Assembly (NCBI GenBank): GCA_023387965.1 | Contig: JAEWHE010000045.1 | Span: 62,001-126,000, forward strand | DNA: 64,000 bases | Direction of reading: 5' to 3' | Origin: Bacteroidota bacterium | GTDB taxonomy: Bacteria; Bacteroidota; Bacteroidia; Flavobacteriales; Flavobacteriaceae | In this document: positions 17,174 through 26,605 of the stretch, one piece after another | Layout of the letters: each line of letters starts with the position of its first letter | How positions within the stretch are numbered: position 1 is the first letter of the stretch | The notes under the pieces: model-generated | Databases searched by the model: none | Seen by the model: the letters and a program-made list of their open reading frames with translations, nothing else | Told to the model about the DNA's origin: nothing | Made by a program: the position numbers and the translations under genes

Positions 17174-19960
17174 ATGCTTTTCAAAAAATTTCTTCCCCTA
17201 CTCGCTTTGCTGATTTCATGCTCCATTTTTGGGCAAGAAGGCGCTTCTTCTTGTGCAGAACTTGAAGCAAATTTTCAGCAATACCAATCTTGTGCAACAA
17301 ACATTCCTTTTAGAAATTCTACCAATAATAATGGCGATGTTTTTAATACCACTTGTATTCAGGCGCCATTTAGAGGTCCTACATGGTTTTATATGAGGAT
17401 TCAGCAGTCTGGAGACATTCGTTTACAAATTTCTCAAGTGGATGATTTTGGCAATTCTGCCGATGTGGATTTTGTACTTTGGGGACCTTTTGACGATTTA
17501 AATAATATTTGTTCTAGATTAACACGTGGAAATGAAGTTGACTGTAGTTGGTCGGCTTCGGGAATAGAACAAGTGAATATTCTTGGAGCGGCTTCTGGAA
17601 AATTATATGTTTTGTTGGTAGATAATTATGCCAATACTCCTGGGGAAATTTCCATTAGTCAAATTGGTGGAACCGGAAGTTCGGATTGTAGCTTTTTGTC
17701 GTCCGTGGATATTTTAGACGAAGTAGGAGATGAAATAACACAATTTAATTACTGTCAACCACAAACAAAAACTCTTTTGGCAAGCGTTGACACCGATAAT
17801 TATGAAGGAAATGCAGCCGATTTACGATTTAATTACAAATGGTTTTTCAACGACGTTTTGGTGGCTGATATTTCAAATTCTACCAGTAACACCAATACTT
17901 TTGTGGCAAGCCAAACCGGAAATTATCGCGTGGAAGTGACTGGTTATGACAGTACTGATACGTCTGTAATCATTGACGATTTAGAAGTAAGCACGGATGA
18001 AATTGATTTAATTTTTTACGGAACGCCTACTTTGGTTCCTAATTTAAGTATAGAAAAATGCGATAATACCAGCCCTTACAACGGCTTGGAACGAACTAAT
18101 TTAACCGACATTCAATCCACTATTACTCCCGGAGGTGATTTTCCAGTTTTATTCAAATATTGGTTAGATGCGGCTCATACGCAAGAAATTACCGACGCAA
18201 CTGATTTTTTAAATACCTCTCCAACACAAACGATTTATGTAACAGCTGCTTATGATTTTAATTGTACGAGCAATATAGCTTCCACAAGTTTTGACTTGAT
18301 AATCACTACCTTAACCGCAAGCGACACGAATCCGCAAGCGATTGAAAAATGTGACGAAACCGGATTTTCTTCCTTTGATTTAAGAATTAGGGAAACCCAA
18401 ATGGCATCACCGGCAACCGTTACTTCTATTGATTTTAAATATTACATTGACCGAAACGATGCACTTGCAAATGCCGGAAACTTTATCACGACGCCTTCGA
18501 ATTTTACCAATACAGTCGAAGATGCCCAAACGATTTATGTTCGCTTGGCAGATGCTTCAGATCCGGATAATTCGTGTTTCCGTATCTTAGAACTAGATTT
18601 AAGAGTGTTTAGTCTTCCGCCAAATAATATCTCGATAACGCCTTATACTTCGTGTATATCAGGAGGTTTTGGCATTTTTTCTGCAGAAGTTAATACCGGT
18701 TTATCTTCAACAGATTTTACTTTTGAATGGTACAACCAACATAATGCTTTACCCGGAAACATTATTGCTACGGAAACCGGAAATAGTTTTACCACCACAA
18801 CGGCTGGAAATTATTCGGTAAAAATTGTTGATATCACAAGTCCCGCGGCTTGCGGACGAATCATCAACTTCAGTGTAGTTTCATCTGAAATTCCTTCGGG
18901 AAATAACGATCCACAACCCATTTACCTTTGTGACAATTCAGGTTTTGCCAACTTTAATCTTCGTGTTCGAGAAGATGAAATGGCCGAAACTTTATACGTT
19001 TCCGATTTGAGTTTTAAATATTATGAAAACGAAACGGACGCTTTAAACAATGCCGGAAATTTTATTCCTGATCCTGAAGATCATAGCAATTCAACCATTA
19101 ACGCATCCACAGTTTATGTGAGAATTGCTGATGCCTCAAATCCGGATAGTAATTGCTTTGTAGTAGTGCAACTCGATTTATTTGTAGAAAAAGTTCCCGA
19201 AAATAATCTAAGAGATTATCCATACAGAATTTGTATGTCGATGGCGGGACAACCTTTGCAACCTGCTATTGTCGATACAAATTTAGATCCTTCAGTTTAT
19301 GCATTTTCGTGGCATAGAGGTTTCGATGCTTTGCCCGGAACTGCTATTTTAGGTGAAAATGATGCTGTTTTTGAAACTACGGTTGGCGGTAATTATTCTG
19401 TAAAAATTATTAACACCAGCAATCCTGCAATGTGCGAAACGATAGCTAATTTTGAAGTTTTAACGGCTGACATTCCTTTTAATATCGAAGCTACTCCTAT
19501 ACAACAAGTTTCTTTCGCAGGAAATGCGACCATTACGGTAACAATCGATAATCCTTCGGCAGATTTTCAATATATGATTGATGATAACGGATGGCAAGAA
19601 AGTCCGGTTTTTCAAAATATTTTGCCTGGATTTCACATGGTTAGTGTGAGAAATAAATTTGGTTGCGAAACCGCTTCTACACAAATCGTAGTAGTAGATT
19701 ATATGAAAGTTTTCACGCCAAATGGTGATGGCTACAATGATTTTTGGACCGTTGGCGGAAGAGCAATTTTTGACAAACACCAACTTTTAATTTTTGACCG
19801 ATACGGAAAACTTTTAGCTGATATTACCCGAAATTTGCGAGGTTGGGATGGCACTTTTAACGGAAAACCTTTGCCTGCTGACGATTATTGGTTTAAAATT
19901 ATTTATGAAAAAAATGGTGAAAAAGGCGAATACCGAAACCATTTCTCTCTGAAAAGGTAA
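17174..19960 (+). CDS. T9SS type B sorting domain surface protein
   Basis: A 928-residue secreted protein. After a signal peptide (1-20, LISCSIFGQ) comes a Cys-containing N-terminal beta domain (about 20-180), then alternating Ig/PKD-like modules. Two copies of a two-part unit of about 193 residues begin near residues 387 and 580: CDETGF...VYVRLADAS and CDNSGF...VYVRIADAS, each followed by a module ending in AGNYSVKI or GGNYSVKI. The C-terminus is the gliding-motility-type sorting domain: FTPNGDGYNDFW, FDRYGKLL, GWDGTFNGKPLPADDYWF and a basic end, HFSLKR. This directs type IX secretion and surface attachment. Likely an adhesin-like surface protein; no enzymatic domain is seen. ATG 17174 gives the proper signal peptide; a TTG at 17141 does not. 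Confidence 0.9.
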   Translation: MLFKKFLPLLALLISCSIFGQEGASSCAELEANFQQYQSCATNIPFRNSTNNNGDVFNTTCIQAPFRGPTWFYMRIQQSGDIRLQISQVDDFGNSADVDFVLWGPFDDLNNICSRLTRGNEVDCSWSASGIEQVNILGAASGKLYVLLVDNYANTPGEISISQIGGTGSSDCSFLSSVDILDEVGDEITQFNYCQPQTKTLLASVDTDNYEGNAADLRFNYKWFFNDVLVADISNSTSNTNTFVASQTGNYRVEVTGYDSTDTSVIIDDLEVSTDEIDLIFYGTPTLVPNLSIEKCDNTSPYNGLERTNLTDIQSTITPGGDFPVLFKYWLDAAHTQEITDATDFLNTSPTQTIYVTAAYDFNCTSNIASTSFDLIITTLTASDTNPQAIEKCDETGFSSFDLRIRETQMASPATVTSIDFKYYIDRNDALANAGNFITTPSNFTNTVEDAQTIYVRLADASDPDNSCFRILELDLRVFSLPPNNISITPYTSCISGGFGIFSAEVNTGLSSTDFTFEWYNQHNALPGNIIATETGNSFTTTTAGNYSVKIVDITSPAACGRIINFSVVSSEIPSGNNDPQPIYLCDNSGFANFNLRVREDEMAETLYVSDLSFKYYENETDALNNAGNFIPDPEDHSNSTINASTVYVRIADASNPDSNCFVVVQLDLFVEKVPENNLRDYPYRICMSMAGQPLQPAIVDTNLDPSVYAFSWHRGFDALPGTAILGENDAVFETTVGGNYSVKIINTSNPAMCETIANFEVLTADIPFNIEATPIQQVSFAGNATITVTIDNPSADFQYMIDDNGWQESPVFQNILPGFHMVSVRNKFGCETASTQIVVVDYMKVFTPNGDGYNDFWTVGGRAIFDKHQLLIFDRYGKLLADITRNLRGWDGTFNGKPLPADDYWFKIIYEKNGEKGEYRNHFSLKR

Positions 19961-20087
19961 ATTGAGAATTTTAGATTTAGGATTTTGTTGTAAAGATTTT
20001 TTTTGAACTAAAAAATGATACAACTTAGATAAACTCCAAACGGCTAACTTCTAAATCATAACTCATTCATAACTGCCAAAAAAACCT

Positions 20088-20095
20088 TACTTTTG
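20088..20095 (+). promoter_or_regulatory. -7 box of map promoter
   Basis: TACTTTTG matches TAnnTTTG and lies 21 bases before the map ATG. No TTG is found at the expected upstream distance. Confidence 0.5.
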
Positions 20096-20116
20096 CATTT
20101 CTAAATTTTTGACGAT

Positions 20117-20938
20117 ATGATTATTCCAAAAACCCGTGAAGAGATTGAATTAATGCGTGAAAGTTCATTGCTTGTTTCTAAAACTTTAGGAATGTTAGCA
20201 ACCGAATTAAAACCTGGAATTACGACTTTGCAACTTGATAAAATGGCGGAAGAATTTATTCGCGATCATCAAGCTGTACCAGGATTTTTGGGATTGTATG
20301 GATGTCCGTCGTCTATTTTGACAAGCGTAAACGAACAAATCGTTCATGGCTTACCAAACAATCGTCCCATTGAAGACGGCGACATTGTATCAGTAGATTG
20401 TGGTGTTTTGAAAAATGAATTTTACGGAGATCACGCTTATACTTTTGAAATTGGCGAAGTAGCTCCGGAAACAAAAAAATTATTGCAAGTTACCAAAGAA
20501 TCTTTGTACATAGGAATTAGCGAATTTAAAGCCGGAAACCGTGTGGAAGATGTGGGTAATGCCATCCAAAAATACACCGAAGCTGCCGGTTACGGTGTTG
20601 TGAGAGAATTAGTTGGTCATGGTTTAGGGCGAAAAATGCACGAAGATCCCGAAATGCCAAACTACGGAAAACGTGGTCGTGGAAAATTATTTGTAGAAGG
20701 GATGGTTGTTGCCATCGAACCGATGATTAATTTGGGAACCAAAAATATTAAACAACTCAAAGACGGTTGGACAATTATAACTGCCGATAAAAAACCAAGT
20801 GCGCATTTTGAACATAATGTAGCTTTGATTGATGGAAAACCTGAGTTACTTTCAACGTTTGCTTATATTTATGAAGCTTTGGGAATTGTAAGTACTGAAG
20901 AGGTAGCGTTTAGAAAACAACCGTTGGTTCTTTCGTAA
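20117..20938 (+). CDS. map: Methionine aminopeptidase, type I
   Basis: A 273-residue cytosolic metallopeptidase that removes the initiator Met from nascent proteins. The five metal ligands of the pita-bread fold are all present: D94 (SVDCG), D105 (YGDHAY), H168 (GHGLG), E201 (EPMI) and E232 (HFEHNVAL). The N-terminal region lacks a zinc-finger or other extension, as expected of type Ia. It is slightly longer than the Escherichia coli enzyme because of a C-terminal tail. The next gene's ATG overlaps its stop (TAATG), indicating translational coupling. Confidence 0.96.
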   Translation: MIIPKTREEIELMRESSLLVSKTLGMLATELKPGITTLQLDKMAEEFIRDHQAVPGFLGLYGCPSSILTSVNEQIVHGLPNNRPIEDGDIVSVDCGVLKNEFYGDHAYTFEIGEVAPETKKLLQVTKESLYIGISEFKAGNRVEDVGNAIQKYTEAAGYGVVRELVGHGLGRKMHEDPEMPNYGKRGRGKLFVEGMVVAIEPMINLGTKNIKQLKDGWTIITADKKPSAHFEHNVALIDGKPELLSTFAYIYEALGIVSTEEVAFRKQPLVLS

Positions 20939-21705
20939 TGAAAAAAATCTTCAGATTTATCCTGAATATCGTTCCTCGGCCTTTGTTAATCAGGTTGAGT
21001 TATGTGATTAAACCTGTTTTAGGTTTTGCATTAAAAGGCGATAAATTCACCGATCCTATTGACGGTAAAAGTTTCAAGAAATTTTTGCCATATGGCTACG
21101 GAACACAACGAAACAATGTACTTTCTCCAAGTACTTTGTCGTTAGAAAGACACAGATTGCTTTGGCTATATTTAAAAAACGAAACCAACTTTTTTACAGC
21201 TCCGTTGAAAGTCTTGCACTTTGCACCTGAACAAGCTTTTTACAAAATTTTTAGGAACTTAAAAAACTTAGATTACACCACAACGGATTTATTGTCGCCA
21301 TTGGCGGATGTGAAAGCGGATATTTGTAATTTGCCTTTCGAAGAAAAATCTTACGATGTAATTTTGTGTAATCACGTTTTAGAGCATATCCCAGATGATA
21401 CTAAAGCCATGCAGGAATTATATAGAGTGTTGAAGCCAGGTGGAATGGGGATTTTCCAAATTCCGCAGGATTTATCCCGAGAAAAAACTTTTGCCGATGA
21501 CACAATCACCGATAAAAAAGAACGCGCTAAAATTTTTGGACAATATGACCACGTAAGAATTTACGGGCGAGATTTTTTCGACAAATTAAGAAGTATCGGT
21601 TTTACTGTGGTTGAAGAAGATTACACTAAAAAACTATCGCCTGAATTGGTAGAAAAATACTGTTTAGCTCCGGGAGAAATTATTCCGATTTGTTTTAAAC
21701 CATAA
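20938..21705 (+). CDS. Class I SAM-dependent methyltransferase
   Basis: A 255-residue protein. The Rossmann-type methyltransferase core has LKVLHFAPEQAF (motif I region, about 90-101, less glycine-rich than usual), TTDLLSPLADVKADI (motif II and SAM contacts), the Methyltransferase_11-like segment YDVILCNHVLEHIPDD (about 140-155) and LKPGGMGIFQIP. The substrate cannot be predicted. The first 30 or so residues are hydrophobic/basic (FILNIVPRPLLIRLSYVI), possibly membrane-associating. It overlaps map by one base and shares its promoter. The pairing of map with this methyltransferase gives no clear functional hint. Confidence 0.82.
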   Translation: MKKIFRFILNIVPRPLLIRLSYVIKPVLGFALKGDKFTDPIDGKSFKKFLPYGYGTQRNNVLSPSTLSLERHRLLWLYLKNETNFFTAPLKVLHFAPEQAFYKIFRNLKNLDYTTTDLLSPLADVKADICNLPFEEKSYDVILCNHVLEHIPDDTKAMQELYRVLKPGGMGIFQIPQDLSREKTFADDTITDKKERAKIFGQYDHVRIYGRDFFDKLRSIGFTVVEEDYTKKLSPELVEKYCLAPGEIIPICFKP

Positions 21706-21743
21706 AAAAAGAACCCCGAATTTCACTGAGATTTTCGGGGTTC
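21703..21743 (-). terminator. Terminator after the M16 peptidase gene
   Basis: GAACCCCGAA and TTCGGGGTTC form a 10-bp stem. On the minus strand it is followed by a T-run (complement of 21704-21710). The plus-strand side lacks a strong T-run. Confidence 0.75.
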
Positions 21744-21767
21744 AACTTTCAAAACTAAACTAATTTT

Positions 21768-24575
21768 TTAGCTTTTTTCCGGCATTAGTACCGCAACCAC
21801 TTTATCTTTGGTTAAATATTTTTTAGCCACATCCTGAATCTCTTTTGCCGAAAGGGCATTAATTTTTGATTCAAAAGATAATACTTCTTCTGCGTTAATA
21901 TCGTTAGTGTAGGCTTTGGATAAATTGGACAACCAAAAACGATTTTCCTTCACGTTTTTCTTGTAATCCAATAATTCGCCTTCTTTAAATTTAGCCAAAT
22001 CCTCTGCTGTTGGTCCGTTTTCCACAATTTTTTGCAACTCTCTTAAAGCAGAAGCTGTCAATTTATCGGCGTTTTCCGGTCCACAAGGGAAACTTATGTC
22101 AAATGAGTAAGAACCGTATGGCATTTTATTCATGTTTCCTCGAGCACTAACGCCGTAAACACCACTTTCATTTTCACGCAATTCTTCGACTAATTTGATA
22201 GTTAAAACTTCGCCTAAAGCCTGGATTGCCATATCTTCTTTTGCAGAATAAGGAGTGTCTCCATAAAACATAATTCTTACATTACTTTTAGGGTCAGAAC
22301 CTTTATTAACCACTTTTTTGATTTCGCCTTTTGCCATGCGGTAACCTAAATCCACAGCTTTTTCTTTTTTACCTTTTGATGGCAATGATGCGATGTATTG
22401 CGAAGCAAATTGTTCCATTTTAGCATCATCAATGTTTCCTACGAAGAAAAATTCAAAATCTCCAGCATCAGAAAATCTTTCTTTGTATTTATTGTAAGCC
22501 AATTGATAATCGGTTTTTTCCCAAGCTTTTTCATCAGGAAACATTGCTGTAAATCTCGGATTATCTTTCATCAAAACACCATATAATTCTTGCTGGAAGA
22601 AAATACTTGGTTGCGAAGAAAGGTTTTTGAAAAACGCAGATTGTTTGGTTTTATAACCTTCAAATGCCTCTTTATCAAAATTTAAATCAGTGAAATAAGC
22701 ATAGGTCATTTGGAACAAATATTCTAAATCTTTTGGAGTTGCGCTTCCGCGGAAACCTTCCGTAGTACCACCAATGTATGGCGAAACCGAGGCGATTTTT
22801 CCATTCATAAATTTGTTGATGTCATTCAATTTTAACCCAGAAAATCCTGCTTCTGTCAAAGCACCATTGGCAAATTGCGTTTTAAGATAATCTTCGTTTG
22901 AATACAAATTTGAACCGCCAAAACTTACGGCATCCATCAATATTTCGTCGTTTTTAAAATCAGTTTTTTTGTAGGTAATTTTGGCACCGTTAGAAAGTGA
23001 AAGTGTTGTAGTTCCTAACTTGGCGTTTTGCTCTTTTTTTACAATTGTACCCGGTTTTACCGTATTTCTGATTAAACTTTGGGCAACTTCTGTATCAACG
23101 TATGGTTTCAGCGAAGATTCATCAATTTTGATAGCATTTAAAACTTCTTGTTCGGTAACTTTTTTCAATCCATCTTTTTCAGGACCGGTTAAAATAATCA
23201 CGCGGTTATCATCTTTGATATAATTTTTAATCAAAGCATCAACCTCTTTTAAATTAATTGTTGGCAATATATTTTTCAGTGCATTGAAACTCCATTCAAT
23301 TCCTGGAGCCGGTGATTGCTCTAAGAAATGCGACTGATATTGTCCTACAAAATTTGCCGAATTTGTCTTGTCACGATCATTGTAAGATCTTTCAACGCGA
23401 GCCAAAATATCTGATTTTGCACGGTCTAATTCACTTTGGGTAAACCCAAATTTTTTCACTCTTTCGTTTTCAGTTACCAAAGTTTTTAACGCATCGAGTT
23501 GCTTGTCTTCCTGCATCATTGCGAACGATTGATAAGCCTCTTTTGTTCGAGCCCAAGTTCCGCCGTGGTAAGTGTAACCGTAGGTAAATGGAGGTGTCGC
23601 AGAATTAGTCAGTTCTTCCAAACGATTGTTTAACATCGTAGCATATAAATTTTCAATCATATCACCACGTAAATCGTTTACAGTAACCGTTGGCGTTGGT
23701 GTTTCGTGATCTTTGTAAATAATTTGAACCTCTGATGACGAAGCTTCTTTATCGCTTTCAACTGCTACAAACGTTTGTTGGTGATTAGGTACATCAAAAA
23801 CTTTTCGCGGTTTTGCATTAGCTGGATTTTTGTATGAAGCAAAATGTTCTTTGATTTTTTTCTCCATTTCATCCACGTTGATATCCCCAACAACCACAAC
23901 ACTCATCAAATTCGGGCGGTACCAATCTTTGTAAAAACTCGTTAATTTATCATGAGTAAAATTTTCCAGAACTTCTTTTTTACCAATTGGCAAACGTTTA
24001 GCGTAGTGCGAATTGTACATCATTTTTGGCATGAAATGTTCCATCATACGGTTATCGGCTCCAAGACCTAAACGGTATTCTTCTAAAACAACACCACGTT
24101 CTTTGTCAATTTCTTCTGGTGTCAACACCGCATTGAAAGCCCAATCTTCAATAATTTGAAAACCTTTTTCTAATTTTTCCGGATCATCAGATGGAATCGG
24201 TAAAAAGTAAACCGTTTCGTCAAAACTAGTGTAAGCATTTAAATGTTGACCGAATTTTACGCCAATGCTTTGCAAATAATCCACCAATTTGTTCTTAGGA
24301 AAACGCTTGGTTCCGTTGAAACACATGTGTTCCATAAAATGCGCAAGGCCTTGCTGTTCGTCAGTTTCTAAGATAGATCCGGCATTGATAACCAATCGAA
24401 GATCCACTTTGTTCTCAGGCTTTCCATTTTTTTTGATGTAATAAGTTAACCCGTTTTCTAATTTTCCTGTTTTGACTGAAGGGTCAAACGGAATTTTGGC
24501 ATCACCTTTGAAGTCTTGTGCAAAAATCGTCAGCGGAAACGCCAACAATAGTGCAAAAATTTTGTTGTTCTTCAT
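21768..24575 (-). CDS. M16-family zinc metallopeptidase (two-lobe, pitrilysin-like)
   Basis: A 935-residue exported peptidase. A signal peptide (1-20, ending IFAQ) is followed by the N-terminal M16 domain with the inverted zinc motif H79-F-M-E82-H83 and the third ligand expected in the glutamate-rich segment ERGVVLEEYR near 155-163. A second pair of M16-like domains fills residues about 500-935 and lacks the zinc motif. Proteins of this layout form a clamshell that degrades short peptides, presumably in the periplasm here. It is transcribed divergently from the T9SS plug protein gene with a 151-bp spacer. Single-gene unit with its own terminator. Confidence 0.9.
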   Translation of the reverse strand: MKNNKIFALLLAFPLTIFAQDFKGDAKIPFDPSVKTGKLENGLTYYIKKNGKPENKVDLRLVINAGSILETDEQQGLAHFMEHMCFNGTKRFPKNKLVDYLQSIGVKFGQHLNAYTSFDETVYFLPIPSDDPEKLEKGFQIIEDWAFNAVLTPEEIDKERGVVLEEYRLGLGADNRMMEHFMPKMMYNSHYAKRLPIGKKEVLENFTHDKLTSFYKDWYRPNLMSVVVVGDINVDEMEKKIKEHFASYKNPANAKPRKVFDVPNHQQTFVAVESDKEASSSEVQIIYKDHETPTPTVTVNDLRGDMIENLYATMLNNRLEELTNSATPPFTYGYTYHGGTWARTKEAYQSFAMMQEDKQLDALKTLVTENERVKKFGFTQSELDRAKSDILARVERSYNDRDKTNSANFVGQYQSHFLEQSPAPGIEWSFNALKNILPTINLKEVDALIKNYIKDDNRVIILTGPEKDGLKKVTEQEVLNAIKIDESSLKPYVDTEVAQSLIRNTVKPGTIVKKEQNAKLGTTTLSLSNGAKITYKKTDFKNDEILMDAVSFGGSNLYSNEDYLKTQFANGALTEAGFSGLKLNDINKFMNGKIASVSPYIGGTTEGFRGSATPKDLEYLFQMTYAYFTDLNFDKEAFEGYKTKQSAFFKNLSSQPSIFFQQELYGVLMKDNPRFTAMFPDEKAWEKTDYQLAYNKYKERFSDAGDFEFFFVGNIDDAKMEQFASQYIASLPSKGKKEKAVDLGYRMAKGEIKKVVNKGSDPKSNVRIMFYGDTPYSAKEDMAIQALGEVLTIKLVEELRENESGVYGVSARGNMNKMPYGSYSFDISFPCGPENADKLTASALRELQKIVENGPTAEDLAKFKEGELLDYKKNVKENRFWLSNLSKAYTNDINAEEVLSFESKINALSAKEIQDVAKKYLTKDKVVAVLMPEKS

Positions 24576-24726
24576 GTTTTTTAGTTATTGTTTGGTTTGT
24601 AAATCTAAAATTATAACTTACAAATAAGACTTTTATTATAAAAGGTTTAACATTATTTTGAAAAATTATTCGTATTTTATCGTGAAACATTTTTTCTATC
24701 TTTACCAAACAACCAAATACTCTTTT

Positions 24727-25968
24727 ATGAAGTATATTCTTGCATTCCTTCTATTAATTTCCTTTTCCGGAAAAGCGCAGGTACAAAATGAAGTTTTGCC
24801 GCCGTTTAATATCAAAACGATTACCTTCTGGCAAAACGGACAAAATGTAATTCCTATTTTTCGCCTAAATGAAAATTTTCAATTTCAGTTTGACGATATT
24901 TACGGTAATGAAGCCAATTATTATTATGAAATTGTACATTGTAATTATGACTGGACACCTTCGCCATTAGTAAAAGCAGAATATATCAATGGTTTTGACA
25001 ACCAACGCATTCAGGATTACGAAAATTCTTTCAATACCTTGCAACTCTATTCACATTATCGATTGTCATTTCCAAACCAGTTTACACAATTTAGAGTTAC
25101 CGGAAATTATTTGATTAAAATTTTAAACGAAGACAGAGAAGTGCTTTTTTCCAGAAAATTTATTTTGTACGAAGATTTAGTTTCTGTGCCTTTGCAAGTA
25201 AAAAGAGCACGCGAAGTTTCGGATATAAACTACAAGCATAATCTAGATTTTGCCGTAAGGTCACAACTCATCACTTTTGTAAATCCGTTGCAAAATGTAA
25301 AAGTAATGCTCATGCAAAACGGACAATTGAACAACGCCATTTACAACATCAAGCCGCAATATACTTTAGGAAACGACCTGATTTACAAGTACGATAAGGA
25401 AACACAATTTTGGGCTGGAAACGAATTTTTAAATTTTGATAACAAAGAAATTCGAGCCGTTGCTAACAATATTCATTATGTGGAATCCAAAGAATTATAC
25501 CACTCACATTTGTACCCAAATGTTGCCAGAGCTTCCCAAATTTACACCTTTGCGCCAGACATTAACGGTAATTTCGTGGTGAGAAATCTTTATGTAGAAA
25601 ACAACCAAATTGAAGCCGATTATGCTTGGGTTTTCTTTCTTCTTGATGCCCAAATGATTCCCAAAAACCGAAATGTTTACATCAACGGAATGTTCAACAA
25701 CTACGCAATTTCGCCTGAAAATAAAATGGATTACAACGCCAAAACCGGCATGTATGAAAAAGCCTTGGTCATCAAACAAGGCTTTACGAACTACCAATAT
25801 GTGCTAACCGATAATTCAGGAAAAATCGACGCCGAAAATGCTGTTGACGGAAATTTTTTCCAAACCGAAAACGAATACCAAGCCATCGTTTACTACCGCG
25901 GTGTCAACGAAAGATATGATCGCGTGGTTGGAAAATCTTCGGCTAATTCCGTAAACATCGTGAATTAA
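24727..25968 (+). CDS. Type IX secretion system plug protein (DUF5103)
   Basis: A 413-residue exported protein with a signal peptide (1-17, ending SGKAQ). The body is beta-rich. It matches the family formerly named DUF5103, known as the Plug of the T9SS: in the SprA translocon complex the plug closes the periplasmic side of the large barrel in one of its alternate states. Visible conserved features are IKTITFWQNGQNVIPIFRL near the N-terminus, YYEIVHCNYDWTPS (about 66-79), and a C-terminal module starting near YINGMFNNYAISPENKM. Chosen start: ATG 24727, which gives a clean signal peptide; the TTG 23 codons upstream does not. Stands alone between a divergent peptidase and apaG. Confidence 0.85.
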   Translation: MKYILAFLLLISFSGKAQVQNEVLPPFNIKTITFWQNGQNVIPIFRLNENFQFQFDDIYGNEANYYYEIVHCNYDWTPSPLVKAEYINGFDNQRIQDYENSFNTLQLYSHYRLSFPNQFTQFRVTGNYLIKILNEDREVLFSRKFILYEDLVSVPLQVKRAREVSDINYKHNLDFAVRSQLITFVNPLQNVKVMLMQNGQLNNAIYNIKPQYTLGNDLIYKYDKETQFWAGNEFLNFDNKEIRAVANNIHYVESKELYHSHLYPNVARASQIYTFAPDINGNFVVRNLYVENNQIEADYAWVFFLLDAQMIPKNRNVYINGMFNNYAISPENKMDYNAKTGMYEKALVIKQGFTNYQYVLTDNSGKIDAENAVDGNFFQTENEYQAIVYYRGVNERYDRVVGKSSANSVNIVN

Positions 25969-26021
25969 AGCGAGTTAAGATAAAATCACCACCCGAAAAC
26001 ACACATTAAAAATAAATTTTG

Positions 26022-26029
26022 TAATTTTG
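26022..26029 (+). promoter_or_regulatory. -7 box of apaG promoter
   Basis: TAATTTTG matches TAnnTTTG, 17 bases before the apaG ATG. No clear -33 TTG. Confidence 0.45.
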
Positions 26030-26046
26030 AAAATAAGTTTTGGGTT

Positions 26047-26433
26047 ATGGTTACACAAATTACAAGAGGCATAAAAATTTCAGTTCTCACTAGTTTTGAA
26101 GGCACTTACTTCAAGAACTACAAGATTCATTTTGCCTTTTCGTACGAAATTACCATCGAAAATTACTCCAAAGATTCCGTTCAATTAATGTCGCGTCATT
26201 GGGAAATTTCGGATTCACTTAATCATCAAGAAATGGTAGATGGCGAAGGCGTTATTGGTAAAAAACCAGTTTTAAAACCCGGAGAATCACACACTTACAG
26301 TTCAGGGTGTTTACTTTCATCACCATTTGGCGCTATGAAAGGTTACTTTAACATGATTAATTTCACCTCAACAAAAAGTTTCCGAGTAATCGTCCCAAAT
26401 TTTAAATTAAGTGCACCATTTGCATTAAATTAA
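26047..26433 (+). CDS. apaG: ApaG-domain protein
   Basis: A 128-residue single-domain ApaG protein with a fibronectin-III-like beta fold. Diagnostic segments are FAFSYEITIENYSKDSVQL (about 35-53), SRHWEISDS, VDGEGVIGKKPVLKPGE and YSSGCLLSSPFGAMKGYF. In enterobacteria apaG is linked to Co/Mg efflux phenotypes and to Ap4A hydrolase genes, but its biochemical role is unsettled. Here it is monocistronic, with no rsmA or apaH neighbour. It is followed at once by an interspersed repeat element, whose hairpin may serve as its terminator. Confidence 0.93.
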   Translation: MVTQITRGIKISVLTSFEGTYFKNYKIHFAFSYEITIENYSKDSVQLMSRHWEISDSLNHQEMVDGEGVIGKKPVLKPGESHTYSSGCLLSSPFGAMKGYFNMINFTSTKSFRVIVPNFKLSAPFALN

Positions 26434-26579
26434 GGAGCCATTTCCCGCTTTCCGCTACAAGTTTTTTCGGTTTTTCCTTTTTTTTCTAAGAATAAAAGGA
26501 GCTTCTTTGGTCGCTCTTTTATTCCAAGAAAAAAATAGTCAAAATCTTCAAAAAGCTTTCCGCTTTAATCGGGGCTAAA
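26434..26579 (+). repeat. Interspersed hairpin element, copy A
   Basis: Starts with AGGAGCCATTTCCCGCTTTC and ends with GCTTTCCGCTTTAATCGGGG then CTAA. In the middle is a long imperfect hairpin, TTTTTTTCTAAGAATAAAAG paired with CTTTTATTCCAAGAAAAAAA. The ends match copies B (40760-40849) and C (46624-46696, inverted); the hairpin differs in each. Fills the space between apaG and pdeM. Confidence 0.75.
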
Positions 26580-26605
26580 TCCGTGCAAAACCACGAACAC
26601 AATTT

